Below, in pieces: positions 1-5,113 of a stretch of 6,293 nt of DNA. A model generated the notes under the pieces. It ran no database searches. It was not told the DNA's origin and saw only the letters and a list, made by a program, of their open reading frames with translations. Position 1 is the first letter of the stretch. Every line of letters begins with the position of its first letter. Source of the stretch: Oscillospiraceae bacterium (lineage in GTDB: Bacteria; Bacillota; Clostridia; Oscillospirales; Ruminococcaceae); contig DQFX01000031.1 in NCBI GenBank assembly GCA_003531585.1, positions 845 through 7,137 on the forward strand, given 5' to 3'. Made by a program: the position numbers and the translations under genes.

Positions 1-432
1 GATACGGATACGGATACGGATACAGACACAGACACAGATACGGATACTGACACTGACACGGATACGGATACGGATACAGACACAGACACTGACACGGATA
101 CTGACACTGACACGGATACAGACACAGACACAGATACGGATACCGACACTGATACTGATACCGATACGGACACTGACACCGACACAGATACAGATACCGA
201 TACAGACACTGATACGGACACAGATACTGATACAGACACAGATACTGATACAGATACCGATACAGACACGGACACTGACACGGACACTGACACGGATACT
301 GACACCGACACAGATACAGATACAGATACGGATACAGACACAGATACTGATACTGACACGGATACTGATACAGACACGGATACCGATACAGACACAGATA
401 CAGACACGGATACCGATACCGACACAGATACC
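1..432 (+). repeat. Hexanucleotide tandem repeat GAYACN x72, coding (Asp-Thr)72
   Basis: All 72 six-base units fit GAYACN without interruption, and the tract starts at or before the window edge. Codon use is mixed: by hand count GAT 41 and GAC 31; ACA 26, ACG 19, ACT 17, ACC 10. Longer duplications are visible inside it: bases 19-47 recur exactly at 115-143 (96 bases apart), 217-234 is tandemly repeated at 235-252, and GACACGGACACT is doubled at 265-288. Growth by duplication of multi-unit blocks therefore explains part of the tract. Unit gain or loss keeps the reading frame, so it would change stalk length without switching the gene off. Confidence 0.97.
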
Positions 433-681
433 GATGATGTTCCCGATGACTCTGACGGGGAGATAATTGAGATTCCGCCGGAAGATGTTCCTATGGGATT
501 TGTTCCTGACGACTATTCTCCGGATAACCCCACTGATTCTGTAACGTTCGACGATGGAATTATCCCGCTTGGACAGAATCCTAAGATGGGCGTCGAGGCT
601 CCGGTTGGAGCTGGTATTGCCGCTGCTGGTGCAGTCGCCGCTCTTGGAGCTGCTGCGGCTCTCAAGAAGCGTAAGAAGTAA
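1..681 (+). CDS. Asp-Thr-repeat cell-surface protein, C-terminal part (5' end outside window)
   Basis: The frame is open from base 1 to the TAA at 679-681, giving 226 visible residues; the start lies upstream of the window. Residues 1-144 are a perfect run of 72 Asp-Thr dipeptides. Residues 145-192 form an acidic, Pro-rich linker containing DDVPDD and IPPEDVP. Next come NPKMG (193-197), an Ala/Gly-rich hydrophobic segment (about 200-221) and the basic tail KKRKK (222-226). This order of long hydrophilic stalk, pentapeptide, hydrophobic stretch and positive tail is the classic layout of a sortase cell-wall sorting signal; related signals read NPxTG. I infer an exported protein whose repeat acts as an extended stalk, comparable in role to Ser-Asp repeats of staphylococcal Sdr proteins. 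The functional N-terminal domain is not visible, so no specific function can be given. If NPKMG is not cleaved, the tail would simply be a membrane anchor. Confidence 0.85.
   Translation, partial: DTDTDTDTDTDTDTDTDTDTDTDTDTDTDTDTDTDTDTDTDTDTDTDTDTDTDTDTDTDTDTDTDTDTDTDTDTDTDTDTDTDTDTDTDTDTDTDTDTDTDTDTDTDTDTDTDTDTDTDTDTDTDTDTDTDTDTDTDTDTDTDTDDVPDDSDGEIIEIPPEDVPMGFVPDDYSPDNPTDSVTFDDGIIPLGQNPKMGVEAPVGAGIAAAGAVAALGAAAALKKRKK
577..678 (+). other. C-terminal cell-wall sorting-like signal (NPKMG, hydrophobic segment, KKRKK)
   Basis: NPKMG is encoded at 577-591, followed by a short VEAP spacer, about 20 Ala/Gly/Val/Leu/Ile residues, and KKRKK just before the stop. The architecture matches sortase substrates. 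The fourth motif position is Met (ATG at 586-588) instead of the usual Thr, whose carbonyl is the sortase cleavage point. A single ACG-to-ATG transition would account for it. Whether a local sortase accepts it is unknown. Confidence 0.65.
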
Positions 682-687
682 TTTTTT

Positions 688-722
688 ATGCCCTCTCCTA
701 GTGGAGAGGGCATTCCCTTTTT
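688..722 (+). terminator. Rho-independent terminator of the surface-protein gene
   Basis: The arms TGCCCTCTCC (689-698) and GGAGAGGGCA (703-712) are perfectly complementary around the loop TAGT. One further A-T pair (688/713) extends the stem to 11 bp. TTCCCTTTTT follows. The hairpin begins seven bases after the stop codon. The T-rich sequence lies on the + side; the other side has T6 on the + strand, so it is not a good minus-strand terminator. Confidence 0.88.
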
Positions 723-731
723 AGTGCATAG

Positions 732-760
732 AAAAAACCGCTGAATCTCCGTTCAGCGGT
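732..760 (-). terminator. Rho-independent terminator of the trkA-trkH operon
   Basis: The arms ACCGCTGAA (737-745) and TTCAGCGGT (752-760) pair perfectly over 9 bp around a 6-base loop. A run of six A on the + strand at 732-737 becomes a U tract when read from the minus strand, partly within the stem base. It lies 14 bases past the trkH stop. Together with the 688-722 hairpin it separates two converging transcripts. Confidence 0.85.
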
Positions 761-774
761 CTCGTATTTATTCG

Positions 775-2208
775 TTACTTTTTCCAGGTGGCCGGGGTGA
801 ATAAAAGCAGCATCGGGAACAACTCCAGTCTGCCGGCCAGCATGTCAAATATCAGCACGATTTTCGACTGCATGGTGAAGAGTCCAAAATTGGACGTAGG
901 TCCAACCAGGTCAAGACCGGGACCTATGTTGTTTATTGTTGCAGTTACGGCTGTGAAACTCGTTATCAGATCGTGATTATCAAACGATATCAGTACCAGG
1001 GATATCGCAAATATCATCAGATATGCAACCATATAGACGTTTACCGAACGCACCGTTTCGTGATCAATAATTCTGGAATCCATCTTGATCTTCTTGATCT
1101 GACGCGGCTGCACCATAGTCTGGAGCTCCTTCGACATGCCCTTGAACAGAATTATTATTCGCGATACTTTGATACCGCCGCCGGTACTTCCTGCGCAGGC
1201 TCCGATGAACATTATTATAACCAGCAGAGCTCGCGACAGTTCCGGCCACTGGTTGAAGTCCACCGTTGAAAAGCCTGTGGTCGAAATCAGCGAAGCTACT
1301 GTAAACGCTGAATGCCGCAGCGCTTCCCCAACACTCGAGAACATACCGTGTATATTTATCGTTATGACGGTTATTACAGAGGCTATGATTATCAGGAACG
1401 TCCGGAGTTCAAGGTTGAATGCTTCGCGGAGTTTTCCGCACAGAAGCATGTAGTAGCAGTTGAAGTTTATCGCAAACAATATCATGAAAACCGTAATGAC
1501 TATCTGCAAGTACGGCGAGAAGCTTCCCATGCTGGAATTGTAGAACCCGAATCCGCCGGTTCCCGCTGTTGCAAACGCGGTATTCAGCGCTTCAAATACC
1601 GTCATGCCTCCGAAGAGGAGCATTATGAATTCGATAAGCGTCAGCGCGAAGTAAATCGAATAGAGTATCAGCGCGGTGGTCTTAACTCGTGGAACCAGCT
1701 TGCTGACGGACGGCCCTGGAGATTCCGCCTTCATAATGTGCATGTTCTGGGCGCCTGACAGCGGTATAAACGCCATTATAAACACAAGTACGCCCATGCC
1801 GCCGACCCAGTGAGTGAAGCTCCGCCACATAAGCGACGCATGCGAGAGTTTTTCAACATCTGATAGTATGCTTGCTCCGGTCGTTGTGAATCCGGATACG
1901 GTTTCAAAGAGCGCGTCGATGAATGTCGGGATCTCCCGGGTCATCAGGAAGGGGAGCGCTCCGAACGCACTGAGTACTATCCAGCTCAGTGCAACTATAA
2001 CGCAGCCTTCGCGGGCAAATAGCTGCTTCTTTTTCGGCTTTTTGAATACCAGCAGTCCTCCGATGAGAAAACAAATTCCCATCGCGATAAGGTAGCTTGG
2101 CAGCACGGACTCGCCGTAGACTATGGCGGTCAGCATCGGAACCGACAGGAACAGCCCTTCAAATATAAGTATCCATCCGAGGATATAGGAGATCATTCTG
2201 TAGTTCAT
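775..2208 (-). CDS. trkH: TrkH-family potassium uptake membrane subunit
   Basis: The 477-residue polytopic membrane protein has the usual length for TrkH. Like its family it carries four pore-loop repeats, and the filter regions are visible: TTTGAS (108-113), ATAGTGGFGF (213-222), STTGFST (309-315) and TINNIGPGL (424-432). The Gly-rich intramembrane gate loop after the third repeat is seen as GACAGSTGGG (336-345). Family knowledge: it forms the K+ pathway in the cytoplasmic membrane and is gated by a cytosolic RCK-domain ring, here surely the TrkA encoded just upstream. The start is ATG at 2206-2208, preceded by GGAGG five bases upstream, inside the 12-nt gap after trkA. No frameshift or missing filter element is seen. 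KtrB is the closest alternative name, but the paired two-domain TrkA favours TrkH. Confidence 0.95.
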   Translation of the reverse strand: MNYRMISYILGWILIFEGLFLSVPMLTAIVYGESVLPSYLIAMGICFLIGGLLVFKKPKKKQLFAREGCVIVALSWIVLSAFGALPFLMTREIPTFIDALFETVSGFTTTGASILSDVEKLSHASLMWRSFTHWVGGMGVLVFIMAFIPLSGAQNMHIMKAESPGPSVSKLVPRVKTTALILYSIYFALTLIEFIMLLFGGMTVFEALNTAFATAGTGGFGFYNSSMGSFSPYLQIVITVFMILFAINFNCYYMLLCGKLREAFNLELRTFLIIIASVITVITINIHGMFSSVGEALRHSAFTVASLISTTGFSTVDFNQWPELSRALLVIIMFIGACAGSTGGGIKVSRIIILFKGMSKELQTMVQPRQIKKIKMDSRIIDHETVRSVNVYMVAYLMIFAISLVLISFDNHDLITSFTAVTATINNIGPGLDLVGPTSNFGLFTMQSKIVLIFDMLAGRLELFPMLLLFTPATWKK

Positions 2209-2213
2209 AACGA

Positions 2214-2218
2214 CCTCC
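2214..2218 (-). promoter_or_regulatory. Ribosome binding site of trkH
   Basis: GGAGG on the minus strand lies five bases before the trkH ATG. It fills the short trkA-trkH gap, which supports co-transcription with independent translation initiation. Confidence 0.8.
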
Positions 2219-2220
2219 GG

Positions 2221-3579
2221 TTACTTTATTATGTCGGTGATGTTCCGCAGACCTATCTGACGTGAAACGATTATCACCGCGTCGCCTATTTGCAGACTGT
2301 CGTGTCCGCGGGGGATCATCACCTTTTTGTCGCGGAGTATCGCGGCTACCAGCACATCGGGCTTCAGGTCGAGCTCCATCAGCGGAACGTCAATCACCGG
2401 CGAATCTTCCTTGATGATGAATTCCGCGGCCTCTACCTTGCCCTTTATCACATTGTACAGCGTTTCCATGTTGCTGCCTCGTGAACTGTTCATCGCACGT
2501 ACATATCTTATGATGGTATCCGATGTAATGCTCTTGGGATTGATTATCGTGTCGAGGTCGAGCTTGCTTATTACGTTGTCGAATCCGATTCGGTTTATCT
2601 TGGTCACGCATTTGCAGTCGCAGACGCTTTTCGCGAACAGCGACAGCAGTATGTTTTCCTCGTCGAGGTTGGTCAGCGCTACGAATGCGCCGGTCTGCTC
2701 CAGTCCGGATTCAACCAGGATATTCTGGTCGCTCGCGTCGCCGTTGATGACCGCTACTCCGTCGTCGAGCGTGGCACACAGGGTCTCACAGCGTGCGGGA
2801 TCCTTCTCAATGAGCTTTACGGACATTCCCGAGCGTATGAGCTGCTCGCACAGGTAGTGGCCTATCTCACCGCCGCCGACTACCATTACGTCCTTTACGG
2901 AGTTCATCTTGTATTTTATCTTGCGGAAGAATTCCCCCGCCTTGCGGGTAGCCGCCACTATCGAAATGACGTCCTTTTCTTCAAACACGAATTCGCCGTT
3001 TGCAATGTGGACTTCATCGCCGCGCTCAACCGTGCATACCAGCACATCGCAGTGCAGCTTGGTTACTATCTCCTTGACGGCGCAGCCTGCAAGCGGGCTG
3101 TTTTCCGGCAGGCGGAATTTCAGAAGCTCCACTCTGCCTCTGCCGAATACGTCGATTTTTATTGCGGAAGGGAACCGCAGCACCCTTGCTATCTCGCTTG
3201 CCGCTGCGAATTCCGGGTTTATCACCATTGCAAGACCAAGCTCGTCTTTCAGAAACTGGCTCTCGCTGTAGTATTCGGGGTTCCTTACTCTGGCTATGGT
3301 GTGGCAGTTGCCCGCCTTCTTCGCGATGAGGCAGCACAGCAGGTTCAGCTCGTCTGAGCCCGTGACCGCTATCAGCAGGTTGGCAGTGTCTATTCCTGCG
3401 TCCCGCTGCACCGAGTGGGTCGCGCCGTTTCCTATAACGCCCATTACGTCGCAGCGGCTGGATACGTCGTTCACCTTTTCGGCTACCTTGTCTATTACCG
3501 TTATATCGTTTCCTTCGTCATTGAGCTGCTCTACAAGCGCCTGTCCTACCTTGCCGCAGCCTACGATGATTATGTTCAC
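2221..3579 (-). CDS. trkA: TrkA, cytosolic NAD-binding gating subunit of the Trk K+ system
   Basis: The 452-residue soluble protein is built from two RCK units, the normal size for TrkA. The first Rossmann fold shows GCGKVG (7-12) with acidic D30 at the end of the second strand; the second shows GGGEIG (235-240) with E258. A TrkA_C domain follows each, roughly at 137-220 and 370-450. Family knowledge: such proteins ring the cytosolic face of TrkH and gate it in response to nucleotides (NAD(H), ATP/ADP); some RCK_C domains in Firmicutes bind c-di-AMP, which cannot be judged here. Translation starts at GTG (3577-3579). That codon is chosen because AAAGGAG lies six bases before it and the Rossmann strand MNIIIVGCG begins immediately. 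The gene is the first of the trkA-trkH operon, with its own sigma-A-type promoter upstream. Confidence 0.95.
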   Translation of the reverse strand: MNIIIVGCGKVGQALVEQLNDEGNDITVIDKVAEKVNDVSSRCDVMGVIGNGATHSVQRDAGIDTANLLIAVTGSDELNLLCCLIAKKAGNCHTIARVRNPEYYSESQFLKDELGLAMVINPEFAAASEIARVLRFPSAIKIDVFGRGRVELLKFRLPENSPLAGCAVKEIVTKLHCDVLVCTVERGDEVHIANGEFVFEEKDVISIVAATRKAGEFFRKIKYKMNSVKDVMVVGGGEIGHYLCEQLIRSGMSVKLIEKDPARCETLCATLDDGVAVINGDASDQNILVESGLEQTGAFVALTNLDEENILLSLFAKSVCDCKCVTKINRIGFDNVISKLDLDTIINPKSITSDTIIRYVRAMNSSRGSNMETLYNVIKGKVEAAEFIIKEDSPVIDVPLMELDLKPDVLVAAILRDKKVMIPRGHDSLQIGDAVIIVSRQIGLRNITDIIK

Positions 3580-3585
3580 TGTGTT

Positions 3586-3592
3586 CTCCTTT
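3586..3592 (-). promoter_or_regulatory. Ribosome binding site that fixes the trkA GTG start
   Basis: AAAGGAG on the minus strand is followed by six bases and then GTG. No ATG gives a better-placed start, and the protein's first residues form the expected nucleotide-binding beta strand, so GTG is the likely initiation codon. Confidence 0.8.
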
Positions 3593-3636
3593 TTCAGCGG
3601 CTGTCTCCGCTATTCATCTTATATCATTACCTATAT

Positions 3637-3665
3637 AATATACACCTTTTCGCGGGAAAAGTCAA
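3637..3665 (-). promoter_or_regulatory. Sigma-A-type promoter of trkA-trkH
   Basis: Read on the minus strand, TTGACT (-35, 3660-3665) and TATATT (-10, 3637-3642) are separated by exactly 17 bases. Transcription would begin near 3630, giving a leader of about 50 nt before the trkA GTG. The leader is too short for a ydaO-type c-di-AMP riboswitch. It holds only a small hairpin (AGCGG/CCGCT, around 3596-3611) just upstream of the ribosome binding site. The spacer contains a perfect inverted repeat, listed separately. Confidence 0.72.
3646..3661. promoter_or_regulatory. Candidate operator: inverted repeat CTTTTC-GCGG-GAAAAG in the trkA promoter spacer
   Basis: CTTTTC (3646-3651) and GAAAAG (3656-3661) are perfect reverse complements around GCGG. 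The element lies between the -10 and -35 boxes and overlaps the first two bases of the -35. A protein bound here would block RNA polymerase. The regulator is unknown and the site could be chance. Confidence 0.35.
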
Positions 3666-3817
3666 TGCTGAAAACTTAAAGTTCGTGGAATATATTGCGA
3701 GTTAGCTTTCGTTTCGAGCGCAGATACTTCTCAGGATTGCACTGGTATTTTTGTGATCTTGGAATATCGAGCTGTCTGAACCTTGTTTTTGGTTCTGGGT
3801 GTTTTTTTGAAAAGCCC

Positions 3818-3846
3818 TTGTAAAAATCGCCGATTTATGGTACGAT
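3818..3846 (+). promoter_or_regulatory. Sigma-A-type promoter of the serine hydrolase gene
   Basis: TTGTAA (-35, 3818-3823) and TACGAT (-10, 3841-3846) are separated by 17 bases. TG one base before the -10 (3838-3839) adds an extended -10 element. Transcription would start near 3853, giving a leader of about 35 nt. The spacer contains the palindrome AAATCG-C-CGATTT (3824-3836), a possible regulator site. Confidence 0.62.
3824..3836. promoter_or_regulatory. Candidate operator: palindrome AAATCGCCGATTT in the hydrolase promoter spacer
   Basis: This is a perfect 13-base palindrome centred on 3830, between the -35 and -10 boxes. A further AAATCG half-site occurs at 3864-3869 in the leader. The position suits a repressor site. 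No regulator gene is in the window. Confidence 0.35.
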
Positions 3847-3870
3847 ATATTAGCAGAGAGATCAAATCGT

Positions 3871-3877
3871 AAAGGAG
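3871..3877 (+). promoter_or_regulatory. Ribosome binding site of the serine hydrolase gene
   Basis: AAAGGAG is followed by ten bases and the ATG at 3888, which supports that start. The site is flanked by two direct copies of ATCGTA (3866-3871, overlapping its first base, and 3880-3885). Confidence 0.75.
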
Positions 3878-3887
3878 TTATCGTATC

Positions 3888-5057
3888 ATGGAGAAAAAAA
3901 TACTTGCCACTATTGAGGAAGCGGTACATAACGGCGACACAGCCGGTGCAAACGTCCTGGTTATCAAGGACGGCAAAGAATCGGCGTACTGCGGCTACGG
4001 AATGCGCGACATCGAAAACCGCCTTCCCATTGAGCGCGACACAATTTTTCGGCTGTATTCCCAGACCAAGCCGATAACCGCTGCTGCCGCAGTGTCGCTC
4101 ATGGAAAAGGGGAAACTCGACGCGGGCGCCTGGCTTTCGGACTACCTGCCCGAATACGCCGTATCGTATGTGCGGCGCAATGGGGAGCGCGTCCCGGCGC
4201 ACAAGCATATCACAGTCGGCGACCTGCTGAATATGACCTCCGGTATACCGTATCCCTGCGAGGACAGCGAGGGTGGAAAGCACAGCGGCGCGGTTTTCTG
4301 GGAGATTGAGCAGAAGCTGTATTCCGATTCGCCGGTCACAACGGCTGAATTCGCGCGGAAGATGTCTGAGGGAGAGCTTTGCTTTGAGCCTGGCGAAAGG
4401 TTCATGTACGGCGCTTCTGCTGACGTCCTAGGCGCGGTGATCGAGAAAGTCAGCGGAATTAGCTTCCGGGACTATCTCATTTCTGAGTTTTTCCAGCCGC
4501 TGGGTATGAAGGACACCGACTTCTGGGTGCCTGCGGAAAAGTCCAAGCGGCTGGCTAAGGTGTACGATTATTCCGAAAACGGGCTGTACGAGCTTCGCAC
4601 GAATCACCTCGGTCTGGCTTACGACCGCGATATTATTCCGTCGTTTCAGTCCGGAGGCGCGGGGCTTTGCTCCACGCTGGACGACTACGCAAAATTTGCC
4701 GGAATGCTGATGAACAAAGGCAGCTTTAATGGCAGGCAGGTATTAAAGCCGGAGTCCGTCTGGTTCCTGACCCACGGAGGTCTCAAGCCGAACCAGAAAC
4801 ATCAGCTTGAGGACGGCTGGGGCTGGATGCGCGGCTACACCTACGGCAACCTTATGCGCGTGTGCGACGATGAGAGCATGACTACGCTGTTTGCGACAAG
4901 GGGAGAGTACGGCTGGGACGGCTGGCTCGGTACATTCTTCTCAAATGAGCCTGCCCACGGTATCACGCTGCTTTTCGGTACGCAGCAGGCGGGCGTTGGA
5001 AGAACCGGCGGCCTCGTCAGACGGATAAAGAATATCGTGATGAGCGAACTTGCATGA
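3888..5057 (+). CDS. Serine hydrolase, beta-lactamase/EstB-like fold, cytosolic
   Basis: The 389-residue protein has the length and motif order of the Beta-lactamase (PF00144) serine hydrolase family. The nucleophile motif SxxK is S58-Q-T-K61. The second motif is Y174-G-A within YGASADVLG, which resembles the Tyr-x-x form of EstB-type esterases rather than the Tyr-x-Asn of class C beta-lactamases. A GGAGLCSTLDDYAKF block (256-270) and a C-terminal GWDGWLGT block (342-349) are typical of the esterase-like branch, the latter in place of Lys-Thr-Gly. No signal peptide or membrane segment is seen at the N terminus, so it should act in the cytoplasm. Likely activity is hydrolysis of an ester or amide of unknown substrate; resistance to beta-lactams should not be assumed. 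It is monocistronic, divergent from trkA and convergent with uvrA, which gives no clue to its pathway. The TGA stop is followed by a terminator. Confidence 0.88.
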   Translation: MEKKILATIEEAVHNGDTAGANVLVIKDGKESAYCGYGMRDIENRLPIERDTIFRLYSQTKPITAAAAVSLMEKGKLDAGAWLSDYLPEYAVSYVRRNGERVPAHKHITVGDLLNMTSGIPYPCEDSEGGKHSGAVFWEIEQKLYSDSPVTTAEFARKMSEGELCFEPGERFMYGASADVLGAVIEKVSGISFRDYLISEFFQPLGMKDTDFWVPAEKSKRLAKVYDYSENGLYELRTNHLGLAYDRDIIPSFQSGGAGLCSTLDDYAKFAGMLMNKGSFNGRQVLKPESVWFLTHGGLKPNQKHQLEDGWGWMRGYTYGNLMRVCDDESMTTLFATRGEYGWDGWLGTFFSNEPAHGITLLFGTQQAGVGRTGGLVRRIKNIVMSELA

Positions 5058-5075
5058 TTCCTGACAGAATTAGCT

Positions 5076-5113
5076 TAAAAATCCCTCTCCGGGCTGGAGA
5101 GGGATCTTGTTTT
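5076..5113. terminator. Bidirectional Rho-independent terminator between the hydrolase gene and uvrA
   Basis: The arms ATCCCTCTCC (5081-5090) and GGAGAGGGAT (5096-5105) pair perfectly over 10 bp around the loop GGGCT. On the + side CTTGTTTT follows; on the minus side the preceding TTAAAA reads as TTTTAA. The hairpin lies between two converging stop codons and can serve both genes. Eight bases of each arm are the same as in the 688-722 terminator. Confidence 0.87.

Larger units (their letters stand above)
3580..3887. other. Divergent intergenic region between trkA and the serine hydrolase gene
   Basis: These 308 bases separate two divergently transcribed genes. The left third holds the trkA promoter and ribosome binding site, and the right 70 bases hold the hydrolase promoter and ribosome binding site. 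The middle, about 3670-3815, is T-rich with no convincing gene. It contains a weak hairpin (GAACC 3778-3782 / GGTTC 3791-3795) followed five bases later by G and a T7 tract (3802-3808). That could be a poor terminator of a small + strand RNA, but the stem is only 5 bp, so I make no RNA call. Confidence 0.7.

Noticed and set aside
1..432. Long stop-free frames on the minus strand across the repeat, one reading as a perfect Val-Ser repeat
   Set aside because: Any GAYACN tract is open in five of six frames by composition. Only the + frame continues into a linker, a sorting-like tail, a stop codon and a terminator.
1..432. CRISPR array or phase-variable on/off repeat
   Set aside because: There are no spacers, and the six-base unit preserves frame when gained or lost, so it cannot switch the gene by frameshift.
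493..681. A separate 62-residue gene starting at the ATG at 493
   Set aside because: The frame is open upstream to base 1 through the Asp-Thr repeat and there is no ribosome binding site before 493; it is the C-terminal tail of the larger protein.
2857..3357. 166-residue + strand frame opposite trkA, and similar frames opposite trkH
   Set aside because: They lie wholly antisense to well-supported family genes and show no domain or start signals of their own.
3580..3636. c-di-AMP (ydaO-type) riboswitch in the trkA leader
   Set aside because: The leader from the predicted start site is only about 50 nt and has just a 5-6 bp hairpin, too small for that aptamer.
3702..4283. 193-residue open frame on the minus strand over the hydrolase gene's 5' half and the intergenic region
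   Set aside because: It overlaps the promoter and start of a strongly supported gene on the other strand, has no recognisable domain, and its composition looks like an antisense shadow.
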